Shown: positions 37,694-46,508 of the stretch, piece after piece | How the letters are laid out: every line of letters begins with the position of its first letter | Numbering within the stretch: position 1 is the stretch's first letter | Source: Thiosocius sp963808165 | GTDB lineage: Bacteria; Pseudomonadota; Gammaproteobacteria; Chromatiales; Chromatiaceae | Assembly: GCA_963808165.1 (NCBI GenBank) | Contig: CAWEET010000021.1 | Span: 124,001 to 188,000, forward strand | Length of the DNA: 64,000 bases | Direction of reading: 5' to 3' | Position numbers and translations under genes: made by a program | The notes under the pieces: generated by a model | What the model saw: the letters and a program-made list of their open reading frames with translations, nothing else | What the model was told of the DNA's origin: nothing | Databases searched by the model: none

Positions 37694-38131
37694 ATGCTGA
37701 CGCCGCAAGAGGTCATCGAGAACTTCGAGTTCCTGGACGACTGGGATACGCGTTACGTTTATCTGGTCGAACTTGGCGAGGCATTGCCGGCTCTGGACGA
37801 TGCCTTCCGGACCGAGGCTAATCGCGTCCAGGGTTGTATGAGTAAGGTCTGGGTGTGCGCAATGGCGGATCCGGCCGACTCCGCGCGGCTGCGCTTCGTG
37901 GGTGACTGCGACACCGCGGTCATAAAGGGCGTGCTGGCCCTGCTGATCGAGCTGATGTCCGGCCTTACGCCAGAGGAGATCGCGGCGCTCGATCTCGATC
38001 ACCTGTTCGACGAACTGAAACTGGCCGACCACCTGAGCCCGAACCGCCATTTCGGCATCTACTCGATCGTCGAGTTGATGAAGGCGCAGGCGGCAGACGC
38101 TGTACCTGCAGCCGATCCCGCCCCATCCTGA
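37694..38131 (+). CDS. sufE: Sulfur acceptor protein SufE
   Basis: A 145-residue protein that takes persulfide sulfur from the desulfurase SufS and passes it to SufB. The acceptor Cys is in RVQGCMSKVW, and the fold motifs GDCDTAVIKGVLALLI and HLSPNRHFGIYSIV are conserved. It starts 7 bases after the carrier gene. Its usual partner SufS is missing from the operon. Confidence 0.9.
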   Translation: MLTPQEVIENFEFLDDWDTRYVYLVELGEALPALDDAFRTEANRVQGCMSKVWVCAMADPADSARLRFVGDCDTAVIKGVLALLIELMSGLTPEEIAALDLDHLFDELKLADHLSPNRHFGIYSIVELMKAQAADAVPAADPAPS

Positions 38132-38394
38132 GCTCGCCGCCCCCACGCCCGGTCGGGCAGCGCGCGGTCAGCGCATTGCGCGTCGACCATTCCCTTTGGC
38201 CGGTTCATGCGCTGCGCCAGATGGCGAGGTCGGGCAGCATCTCCGCACGCGGCCGCAGATCTCTTGTCCATGTGTTTTGTGAGCAATACCTTGTCACTGC
38301 GTCGCGCCGCGTACAAGATCGGACACAGCAGAGATAACGCTGGACGACGCAGCCCCGATCCGGCAATTGGCTCGCCGGTACGAAATAGAGCGCC

Positions 38395-40860
38395 ATGCTC
38401 CCGATAAACTCGATCGACCACTGGATATCGACCCTGCCGCCGCGGCTTGGCGAGCGTTGTCGTGTGCTGGGCGCACCCATCGGCATCGGCACGGACGAGT
38501 TCGTGCTGTATTGGATGCACCATGCCGTGCGCGGCCATGAAAATCCGGCGCTCGATGTGGCAATCCATCTCGCCAACGCATGCGGTCTTCCGGTGCTGGT
38601 CTATCAGGGATTGGGCGGTGCCCACCGCTACAACAGCGACCGTCATCACACGTTCATCATGCAGGGTGCTCAGGACGCGCACCGAGAGCTGGAAGTGCGC
38701 GGCATACGTGCCGTGTTTCACCTCCGCCGGACCGGCAACGATCGCTCGCCACTGTGGCGGCTGGCACAACGCGCCGCGGCGGTAATCGTCGAAGATTTCC
38801 CGGCACCCCCGTTCCCGCGGTGGACCCAGGGGCTGGCGTCGCGGACCCCGGTACCGACGGTCGCGGTGGACAGCTGCTGCATCGTACCCATGCAAGCGCA
38901 AAGTCAGGCATTCACGCGCGCCTATGCCTTCCGTCAGGCCAATGCCGATGAGTACATGCGGCGTCTCCCGCTTGACTGGGCCGAAACTCCGGTGTCGCAA
39001 CCGGCATTCGACGGGGGACTCGGCTTCGTGCCGCTGGATCTCGACGGCGCCGACATCGCCGCACTTTGTGCCGGCTGCGCGATCGATCACGGGGTGCCCC
39101 CGGTCGCGCATACGCGCGGTGGGTCGCGCGCCGGATACCTGCGCTGGAACGCGTTTCGCGACCAGGGCCTGGCCCAATACGCCCGTCTGCGCAACGACGC
39201 CGCCGTCGATTGGCCGCTCGGAGTGAGCCGCATGTCACCCTATCTGCATCACGGACAGGTGTCGCCGTTCCGGGTTGCCCGCGAGGCATCTCAAACTGGT
39301 GGCAAGGGTGCCGAGAAGTTCCTCGACGAGCTGGCGATCTGGCGTGAACTCGCCCACAACCTGTGTTTTCATACCGCCGATCCGGAGCGGCTGGATGTAC
39401 TGCCAGCGTGGGCACGGCAGACACTCGAAGAGCACGCGGCGGACCGGCGTCCGGCGATCCTCGACGAGGAGACGTTGGCACGCTCTTGCAGCGGCGATGA
39501 GCTGTGGGACCTGGCGCAGGCCTCGCTGCGCATCCACGGTGAACTGCACAATAACCTGCGCATGACCTGGGCCAAGGCGATCCCATTCTGGAGAGCGGAT
39601 TCCGCGGCGGCGTTGAAGACCCTGATCACCCTCAACCACCGCTACGCGCTCGACGGCTCGGACCCGAACTCTTATGGGGGCTTGCTGTGGGCGCTCGGTC
39701 TGTACGACCGGCCGTTCACGGACGCCCCGGTGCTCGGCAAGATCCGCGGACGCTCGACGAAGTCGCACGCACGGCGGCTCGACACGAATCGCTACCGTGA
39801 TCGTAGTTGCCTCCCGAGCAGCGGCCAGGCGATGCGCATCGCCGTTATCGGCGGGGGCATTGCCGGCCTGTCCGCGGCGCGGACGCTGCACGATCACGGA
39901 CACCGGGTGAGCGTATTCGAGAAATCGCGCGGCCTCGGCGGGCGCGCCGCGACGCGACGTCACGATGACATCGGCTTCGATCACGGTGCCCAGTACTTCA
40001 CCGCTAATGAACCGGCATTCTGCATGGCCGTCGAGGCCTGGCGCGAAGCAGGCATCGTCGCCGCCTGGGCAGCGCGCATCGGTAGAGTGACGGCCGAGGG
40101 TATCGACGCATCACCGGACCAGCGCGAGCGCCTGGTCGCCGTCCCGGGCATGAGCGCGCTCGGCCGCCACCTCGGCAGCGGCCTCGACGTTCGGCGCCAG
40201 GTCCGGGTTGCTCCGCCACGCCACGTGGCTGGGCGCTGGCGGCTGCAAGACGACGCTGGCATATCGCTCGGCGACTTCGACGCACTGATCGTCTCGGCGC
40301 CGGCGCCGCAGGCCGAGGCGCTGTTGAGCCCGGCCGCCGCAGAGCTGGCCGGGATTGCGGCCGGTGTCAGCTATACACCGGCATGGGCATTGATGCTGGC
40401 ATTCGATGGCCCTGACGCCCTGCGCTACGACGGCCTGTTCTTCGACACGCCGGAATTCAGCTGGGCGGCACGCAACGCCAGCAAGCCTGGCCGCAGCGGA
40501 CAGACCTGGGTCGTGCACGCCTCCCCGGCCTGGACCCGGCGACATCTCGACGCCGAGCGCGAACAGGTGGCCGAAACCTTGACCGCGGCGTTTTGTCGCT
40601 ATACGGACATCGACGCCGATCGCGTAAGCCTGCGTGATACCCATCGCTGGCTGTACTCAATGGTCGACGAACCCTTGCAGAGCGAGGCGCTGTGGGACCC
40701 GGACCGGCGTCTGGCAGTTTGCGGAGACTGGTGTCATGGCGCCCGCATCGAGGGCGCCTATCTGAGTGGCCAGGCCGCGGCCGGCCATCTGCTGCGCCAG
40801 CTGGCGCAGGACGCGGCCGGCGGGTTGACGGGCGCTTGGCCGGCCCGGTTCCCCGTTTAA
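38395..40860 (+). CDS. Class II DNA photolyase fused to a renalase-like FAD oxidoreductase
   Basis: One open frame of 821 residues with two flavoprotein modules. Residues 1 to about 465 form a class II photolyase/cryptochrome, with WMHHAVRGHENPALDVA, FLDELAIWRELAHNLCFH, LNHRYALDGSDPNSYGGLLW and VLGKIRGRS. From M480, the dinucleotide motif IAVIGGGIAGLSAARTLHDHG opens a renalase/COG3380-type FAD oxidoreductase ending GDWCHGARIEGAYLSGQAAA. No stop separates them, although M480 could be an internal start. Photolyases repair UV dimers with blue light. The role of the second module is unknown. The 263-base gap before it shows nothing notable. Confidence 0.85.
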   Translation: MLPINSIDHWISTLPPRLGERCRVLGAPIGIGTDEFVLYWMHHAVRGHENPALDVAIHLANACGLPVLVYQGLGGAHRYNSDRHHTFIMQGAQDAHRELEVRGIRAVFHLRRTGNDRSPLWRLAQRAAAVIVEDFPAPPFPRWTQGLASRTPVPTVAVDSCCIVPMQAQSQAFTRAYAFRQANADEYMRRLPLDWAETPVSQPAFDGGLGFVPLDLDGADIAALCAGCAIDHGVPPVAHTRGGSRAGYLRWNAFRDQGLAQYARLRNDAAVDWPLGVSRMSPYLHHGQVSPFRVAREASQTGGKGAEKFLDELAIWRELAHNLCFHTADPERLDVLPAWARQTLEEHAADRRPAILDEETLARSCSGDELWDLAQASLRIHGELHNNLRMTWAKAIPFWRADSAAALKTLITLNHRYALDGSDPNSYGGLLWALGLYDRPFTDAPVLGKIRGRSTKSHARRLDTNRYRDRSCLPSSGQAMRIAVIGGGIAGLSAARTLHDHGHRVSVFEKSRGLGGRAATRRHDDIGFDHGAQYFTANEPAFCMAVEAWREAGIVAAWAARIGRVTAEGIDASPDQRERLVAVPGMSALGRHLGSGLDVRRQVRVAPPRHVAGRWRLQDDAGISLGDFDALIVSAPAPQAEALLSPAAAELAGIAAGVSYTPAWALMLAFDGPDALRYDGLFFDTPEFSWAARNASKPGRSGQTWVVHASPAWTRRHLDAEREQVAETLTAAFCRYTDIDADRVSLRDTHRWLYSMVDEPLQSEALWDPDRRLAVCGDWCHGARIEGAYLSGQAAAGHLLRQLAQDAAGGLTGAWPARFPV

Positions 40861-40992
40861 TAAACGCAGACAAAGAAATGGAGGCAAAGCATGAACCCGC
40901 GTATTGCACGAGTCGCCAGCCAGCGCGCGCGGCCGCGGCATCGAGGACTCCGCGGCAGAGGGCTCGACGAGCAGCCATCGGCCGGTTCAAAG

Positions 40993-41731
40993 GTGCCGTC
41001 GCTGCGGTCGCTCAGTGGGGCGAAGCGGATCGTTTGCACACTGCTGACCGGCCTAGTGGGCCATGCGGGAAGTTCTGTAACACTCAGCCGATTCACGAGT
41101 CTCATCGACAAGGCACGTGAGCGCGGGACTAGCCCATGCTAATTCAAGCGATCGTAACGCCGGCGATGGGACTCGTGCACCGGCCCGCAGGGAGCCGCGC
41201 TGTTGGGCCAATGCCGTGTTGCACCCCTTGGAAAGGGCCTGCCATTCCCTTCGGCGTGCGCCTTGCCTTGGCCCAACAGCGCGGCTCTGAGCATTACAGA
41301 ACTTCCCGCATGGCCCACTAGTGATGCTGATCACCGAAAACGCGCTCGCCTACGACCTGTCACGGCACCTGTGGCAACACCGCCTGCTGTTCCTGGTTAG
41401 CGACTCGGCAGCCGATCCGCGGCTTGCGGCGCAACGCGAGGTCATCGACACACTGCGCGATGAGGTCATCGACCGCGACCTGGTCGTGTTCGAGCTGTTT
41501 ACCGCCAGCGGCAATGTCGATGGCCTGGTGCTGGGCGCGGACGATGTCGGCGAGTTGCGCAGGCAACTCGGCGTGGCACCCGGTGATCGCCAAATGATTC
41601 TGATCGGCTTGGACGGCGGGATCAAACGACGCGGCGGACTGGATACCGAACTGCAGGCGGTATTCGGACAGATCGATGGAATGCCGATGCGCCGGCAAGA
41701 ATTGCGCGAGCGGGGCCGCCTAAACTCCTGA
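40993..41731 (+). pseudogene. DUF4174 gene split by a family A element
   Basis: The intact part, from 41324 to 41731 (MLITENALAYDLSRHLWQHR and PGDRQMILIGLDGGIKRRGG), is a DUF4174 protein. It lacks a signal peptide and a ribosome site and begins right at the element's right end. Codons before the element (GTG 40993) read PSLRSLSGAKRIVCTLLTGL. Joining the two sides at the shared CTAG gives KRIVCTLLTGLVMLITENALA, split here by the element, a complete signal peptide with an ALA cleavage site and an unbroken 157-codon frame. An ATG at 40891 with a good GGAGG leader is in the same frame and might be the true start. Confidence 0.75.
41053..41321 (+). mobile_element. Family A structured palindromic element, copy 1 (269 nt)
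   Basis: Bounded by CTAG at 41053-41056 and 41318-41321. The outer arms 41053-41087 and 41285-41321 pair perfectly over 28 bases, then over CTCAG. Inside are a 14-pair stem (41094-41107 with 41164-41177, one G-U), a perfect 19-pair stem (41193-41211 with 41268-41286), a GCAC/GTGC stem (41221-41224 with 41256-41259) and the apical hairpin GGGCCTGCCATTCCC (41235-41249). No ORF is present. It interrupts a DUF4174 gene and the CTAG is duplicated, so it has moved. The second copy at 51917 has the same length with compensated stem changes. Confidence 0.85.
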
Positions 41732-41846
41732 CCACCGCCATGGTGCCGACCGCCCGGCCGCGTTTCAGCCGGGCGATGGCTGAGGATGTTGCGGAGCACT
41801 GCAGATTCGAACGGGTGCATCGAGTGCGACGGCCGTCAGGCTGCAA

Positions 41847-42179
41847 TTAGCGGGCCTCGTGCAGGTGACTGTTGAAAATACCACACAGTCGTGCGTCGTC
41901 GAATTCTGCCGATTCGGCGATCAGCTGCAGTCCGAGCGCACGCAACATGGCCAGGTGCTCGACCATTGGCGGCCATTCGCTGATCACCCGCGACTGGCGT
42001 TCACCGATGGCCTCGCGGCAGGTGTCGGCAACGTCGCACAGAATCCCGACCAGCTCGAGGACCGGCGCGCTGTGCACTGTGAGGTTGGTGTGGAAATCGA
42101 GTCCGCGTCAACCATAACGCAGCGATTCCCAGCCGGCCATGATCTGCTGCCAGGGCAAACTGCCGAACAACTTGCGCAT
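41847..42179 (-). pseudogene. Broken unidentified gene with an internal stop
   Basis: On the minus strand one frame reads MRKLFGSLPWQQIMAGWESL, then an in-frame TGA at 42108-42110, then RGLDFHTNLTVHSAPVLELV and onward through ISEWPPMVEHLAMLRALGLQ to a stop at 41847. The composition is that of real protein on both sides of the TGA, and no start or longer frame exists upstream. The helical pattern is reminiscent of the extracytoplasmic part of a sensor, but I do not recognise the family. Confidence 0.4.
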
Positions 42180-42209
42180 GCCAGCGCCGGCTTGCAGCCG
42201 GGCGATGCG

Positions 42210-42692
42210 TTCCCCGCCGATATCGCGGGCAAGGTCTTCACGTTCGGTTCCAAGGGCTCGACGTCGGGGCGGCTGATGCCCGAGTACCACATTCGACAAT
42301 ACTTCGGAAAAACGCCGGAGCAGGTGTTCAGCAAGGTCGGCTTCAGCGGCAACCACTCCAAGACCATCGCGCTGGTGCAGTCCGGTGCCTACCAGGCAGG
42401 CGCTGTGAACTTTAAGGTCTGGGAGCGCGAATTGGAGGAAGGCAAGATCGACCCGGGCAAGGTATCGGTGATCTGGAAGATGCCGGCGTACCCGGACTAC
42501 CAGTGGTCCATCCGCGGTGACGTGGATGCGCGTTGGGGTGAGGGCTTCAAGGAGAAGGTCAGGGCCGCGCTGCTCAACATGGACGACCCGGCGCTGCTGG
42601 CGTCATTTCCGCGCAGCGGGTTCATTGCGGCGTCCAATGCGGATTTCCAGCCCATTCTCGACACGGCCCGAGAGATCGGCCTGATCGACTGA
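42210..42692 (+). pseudogene. phnD/ptxB-like phosphonate or phosphite binding protein, N-terminus lost
   Basis: The last 160 codons of a PhnD-family periplasmic binding protein are intact, from FPADIAGKVFTFGSKGSTSG through GFSGNHSKTIALVQSGAYQA to the end AREIGLID. The usual first 130 residues, including the signal peptide, are missing. The same frame is open further upstream, but that sequence is unrelated and antisense to another gene remnant. It is followed by phnC and phnE remnants. Confidence 0.8.
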
Positions 42693-42698
42693 GCGGTG

Positions 42699-43291
42699 AT
42701 GCTGCTGCAGCTTGTCAACCAGGACCTCGGTTATGACCGCGGTCCTGTCTTGACCGATGTGTCGCTAACGATCCATGCGGGCGATCGCATTGCGCTGGTG
42801 GGGGAGAGCGGTGCGGGCAAATCGACGCTGCTCGCGGCATTGCAGGCGCGGCTGCGGGAGCAGGCCGCGCTGGTGCCGCAGAACCCCGGGCTGGTCGCCT
42901 CGCTGAGCGTTTTTCACAATATCTATATGGGTCGCCTGCAGCAGCACCCGACCTGGTACAACCTACTCAATCTCGTCTGGCCGCGCCGCCTTGAGATTGC
43001 GGCGGTGCGGCCCATCGTCGATAGGCTGGGCCTCTCGGACAAGCTGTTCGAACCGGCCGGCTCGCTGTCCGGTGGTCAACAGCAGCGCGTCGGTGTGTGC
43101 CGCGCGATTCACCAGGGTGGTGCGCTCGTACTCGGTGACGAGCCGGTATCCGCGGTCGACAACCACCAGGCGCGTACCGTGCTCGATGCCCTGAACGAGC
43201 ACTTCGACACCGTTGTCCTGGCGATGCACGATGTCGAACGGCCCTGCGTTACGCGTCGCGCATCGTCGGGCGGACGGTGCGGGCGGCGTGA
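42699..43291 (+). pseudogene. phnC-like ABC ATPase, frameshifted and truncated
   Basis: An ATPase of the PhnC group with Walker A GESGAGKSTLLAALQ, signature LSGGQQQRVGVCRAI and Walker B ALVLGDEPVSAVD. After LAMHDVE the frame breaks. An extra base near 43239-43243 must be skipped to continue ALRYASRIVG, and that frame then stops at 43291 short of the normal C-terminus. It starts 7 bases after the phnD remnant. Confidence 0.75.
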
Positions 43292-43572
43292 ACCGTTACG
43301 CCTTCGAGATCGTTCCGCGAATTTACGGCCAGTTCCTGGCGTTCCTCTTCTATCGCTGGGAGATCATTATGCGCGAGACGGCGATTGTCGGCGTGCTCGG
43401 TATTGCCACGCTGGGTTTTTACATCGACAGCGCTATCGCCGATATCCGGCTCGATCGCGCGATGCTGCTGATCCTGGTCACCGCGCTGCTCAACCTCGCG
43501 ATCGACAGCCTGTCGAGAAGGATCCGTGCGCGGCTGCGGTTGACGACGCGGGTCAACGCCTGTCGGGGATAA
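43288..43572 (+). pseudogene. phnE-like permease, C-terminal fragment
   Basis: These 94 codons match the last third of a PhnE permease, starting NRYAFEIVPRIYGQFLAFLF and including the inner-membrane loop and helix ETAIVGVLGIATLGFYI. The missing first two thirds and the missing end of phnC indicate one deletion that joined the two genes. Nothing suggests that the fragment is functional. Confidence 0.7.
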
Positions 43573-43596
43573 GCGGCTACCGCCGGAAGTCGTGTG

Positions 43597-43608
43597 GCAG
43601 CCCACTAG
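43597..43608 (+). repeat. Short solitary end of family A element at the ndvB stop codon
   Basis: GCAGCCCACTAG is the terminal 12 bases of a family A right end (copy 2 reads GCAGCCCACTGG). The CTAG supplies, on the other strand, the TAG stop codon of the glucan synthase gene. Only 12 bases match, so chance cannot be excluded. The place, at the edge of the decayed phn locus, makes a remnant plausible. Confidence 0.35.
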
Positions 43609-46217
43609 GCCGAGTGTTGTGTCGCGGAAGGGTCACCGCGCATGACCAGGCGTCCCGACAGCTGCGGTATCGCACTGATCACGGACAGCAGCACGGCCGA
43701 CGCATAGGGTACCGCCTGCACGGTCAGCATCGTCGACCACAGACGCACGTCCAGCAGTGCGCCATCCTCTCGCCCCAACACGGCGACCGCCCCGAGCAAC
43801 AGGGCGGTGCAGAACAGCGCCTCCTCGCGGGCATCATGCAGGGCCCGCCGCAGACCGTGTGCCGCGGCGTTCTTCGGTGTGCGGAAGAAACCGATGCGGC
43901 GATTCACGCAACCGGCCAGCATCGCCCGTGCGATGACATGCGACAGCGCGACGCCGGCAAGTCCGGCAGCAAGACTCTCGCTGAAGCTGGCGCGGACGCG
44001 CCACCGGTACAAGACGAACAGCTTCGCGAGCTTGAAAGCGAACAACGTCAACGGTAGCGCGACGAACACCGGATGCGGTGGTGCGATCCGTTCCGGCGCT
44101 AGTAACATGGCCGCGGTCCAGGCGATCGCGCCGAGATTGAACCCGAGGTTCACGCCATCGGCCAGCCATGGCAGCCAGCCGGCGACGAAGTGATAACGCT
44201 GGCCGGGCGTGAGCGCACTGTGGCGCAGCCCCAGCAGCTGCGCAAGGTGAGCGCGGAAGATCAGCATGGCGCCATAGGCCCAGCGAAAACGCTGCTTCTT
44301 GAAATCGAGGAAGGTGTCCGGCACCAGGCCGCGGCCATAGCTGTGCGGCACGTATATTGCCGAATATCCCTGCTCGAACAGCTTCAGTCCGAGTTCAGCA
44401 TCTTCTGTGATGCACCATTCGCTCCAGCCCTCGACCGATTCCAGCGACGCGCGCCGCACCAAGGTCATGGTGCCGTGCTGAATGATCGCATCGCGTTCGT
44501 TACGGGTGACCATCCCGATATGGAAAAAGCCCCGATACTCCGCCTGGCACATGGCCTTGAACAGGCTCTCATGACCGTCGCGATAATCCTGCGGTGCCTG
44601 CACGATCGTGATGTCGGGGTCGCCGAACAGAGGGATCAGTTCCTGCAGCCAGCACGCTTCGACCTGGTAATCGCTGTCGATGACGCCGATAATATCCACG
44701 GCGGGATCCGTGTTGGCGAGGGCGAAGTTTAGGGCGCCGGCCTTGTAGCCATCGAGTTGTTCGATATGAAAGAAACGGAAATGCCCGCCGAGCCGACGAC
44801 AGTGCGCCTCGACCGGCCGCCACACGGCCGGGTCGTGTGTATTGTTATCGATCACGAGCACCTCGTAGTTCGGATATTCGAGCCGGGCCAGCGCATCCAG
44901 CGACGCGATCACCACCGCGGCCGGTTCGCTATAGATGGGCACGTGAATCGAGACCTTGGGCGGTCGTTCGAGCGCTCGCGGTCTGCACAATGCCGGTGGC
45001 TGGCATCGGCGATTACTGTGCCATAGCGACTCGGCCCACTCGTGGGCCTCCGCGAGCAACAGGATCACGATTGCGGTCGCACCGAGTAACAGCGCCCCGG
45101 TGACGATCAGCAGACTGAGGTTCATGTACTGTTGTGTGAAGTCGTACAGGAGCCAGACGACGAAAGTGGTGATGCCGTAGGCGACCAACGCAAGGAAACC
45201 GCTGCCGCCCGGCGACAGGCCCCGGCTGTCTCGCAGCAGCAGCGCCAGCAGCACGATCGCGAGGCCGATACTGATGGCCGCGAGGCTGGTCCAGTTGGGT
45301 ACCGCAACGACCGGCGAGACGAACGCGAACTTCGGTTCACGCGCCGTGTCGTAGATTCCCCAGTGCGCACCTGCCTGGCCCTCTAGTGCGCTTTTCCACG
45401 GCTGATCGAATGCCTCCATCACGTAATAGACCATGCCTTCGCGCGCTGCGGCGGCGAGAAAGCGGCGCAGGAAGCGGGCTTGGTTGGCCGGGGTCGCAAC
45501 CGCATCATGCAATATTCGTCCGTGGCTCGGCCAGCCGACCTCGGTCACGACGATCGGTTTGTCCGGATAGGCGTCTTGCAACTGCCGGTAGCGCAGCAAG
45601 GCGTAATCCACCGCGTGGTCAAGCGCCACGCCTTCCCAGTAGGGCAGGAGGTGCACTGCAATGAAATCCACGGCATCAGCCAGTTCCGGGTGGTCCAGCC
45701 ACAGGTGCCAGGGCTCGGCGGTACTGACGGGGACGGTGACGGATTGCTTCACCGCGCTGATATACGCGGCGACCTGCGCGATCGTTTGATCCTCGCGATA
45801 CACGGCTTCGTTGCCGATGACGATGCGCACCACCTGATCACGGTTCTCGTGGTAGACGCGCAGCAGTCGCTCCAGCTCGGCCGCGTTGAAGTCGGCCTGG
45901 TCGTTCAGCCAGGCGCCGAGCGTCACGGTCACGTCATGGGCGGCGGCCAGGCGCGGGACGTTGGCCATCGTCGACTGCACCGTGTAAGTCCTCACTCCAT
46001 GGACGTCGCCAGCCAGTAGCGTCAGGTCGGCGTCGATCTCGGCGTTCGATGGGAACTCACCAATGGTTGGATCCTGGTCACCGCGAATCGGCGAGAAAGA
46101 AACGCCGGCGATCTGCGCGGGCCACGGGGGCTCGATACCGGGCCGGTTGACTAGCCACCACAACATCAGCGTCAGCACGCCCATCGAGAGCACGATGGCG
46201 AGGCTGGAGCGGTTCAT
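43605..46217 (-). CDS. NdvB-like beta-glucan synthase (GH17 plus GT2)
   Basis: An 870-residue inner-membrane protein. After an N-terminal anchor, residues about 30-300 form a GH17-like domain (VVRIVIGNEAVYREDQTIAQ, VVTEVGWPS). Membrane helices follow near 305-400, then a GT2 domain (about 425-660) with DSDYQ, TEDAELGLKLFEQG and QRFRWAYG, then more helices. In Pseudomonas and Bradyrhizobium such proteins make cyclic or periplasmic beta-1,3/1,6-glucans involved in osmotic adaptation and biofilm tolerance. The product here is inferred. Its stop codon lies in a CTAG that resembles a family A end. Confidence 0.88.
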   Translation of the reverse strand: MNRSSLAIVLSMGVLTLMLWWLVNRPGIEPPWPAQIAGVSFSPIRGDQDPTIGEFPSNAEIDADLTLLAGDVHGVRTYTVQSTMANVPRLAAAHDVTVTLGAWLNDQADFNAAELERLLRVYHENRDQVVRIVIGNEAVYREDQTIAQVAAYISAVKQSVTVPVSTAEPWHLWLDHPELADAVDFIAVHLLPYWEGVALDHAVDYALLRYRQLQDAYPDKPIVVTEVGWPSHGRILHDAVATPANQARFLRRFLAAAAREGMVYYVMEAFDQPWKSALEGQAGAHWGIYDTAREPKFAFVSPVVAVPNWTSLAAISIGLAIVLLALLLRDSRGLSPGGSGFLALVAYGITTFVVWLLYDFTQQYMNLSLLIVTGALLLGATAIVILLLAEAHEWAESLWHSNRRCQPPALCRPRALERPPKVSIHVPIYSEPAAVVIASLDALARLEYPNYEVLVIDNNTHDPAVWRPVEAHCRRLGGHFRFFHIEQLDGYKAGALNFALANTDPAVDIIGVIDSDYQVEACWLQELIPLFGDPDITIVQAPQDYRDGHESLFKAMCQAEYRGFFHIGMVTRNERDAIIQHGTMTLVRRASLESVEGWSEWCITEDAELGLKLFEQGYSAIYVPHSYGRGLVPDTFLDFKKQRFRWAYGAMLIFRAHLAQLLGLRHSALTPGQRYHFVAGWLPWLADGVNLGFNLGAIAWTAAMLLAPERIAPPHPVFVALPLTLFAFKLAKLFVLYRWRVRASFSESLAAGLAGVALSHVIARAMLAGCVNRRIGFFRTPKNAAAHGLRRALHDAREEALFCTALLLGAVAVLGREDGALLDVRLWSTMLTVQAVPYASAVLLSVISAIPQLSGRLVMRGDPSATQHSA

Positions 46218-46508
46218 CGGGCCTGCTCAGCGTGGCCGCGGTGCGTCTCTCGACCGCATGGTACACATGCCAATGAGGCGCGAGACTTCTCGTCGGTAGC
46301 AAGATTCAAGGTCCGATCCTCGAAATGATTTGTGCGGCCACAGGGTCAACAGGACAGGAAGGCGCAATGATAGCGTTTACACCGAAATCGCGTGCCGAGC
46401 TATCTTTAGACTTTGTATCCCGGTAAGCCAGGCCAGACAGCGGCGCCGACCTGTTGCCGCAACCCAGCCTGCGCCGTTCACTGTTCTGGGACCGTCCGAG
46501 GTGTGGCG

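Noticed and set aside
41053..41321. Family A element as a self-splicing group I or II intron
   Set aside because: At 269 nt it lacks a recognisable group II domain V and I could not find the conserved group I core. The CTAG duplication fits transposition better. RNA-level removal was kept only as an open alternative.
41053..41321. Family A element as an integron attC site
   Set aside because: No integrase-type core site (GTTRRRY) at the ends, and no cassette organisation around either copy.
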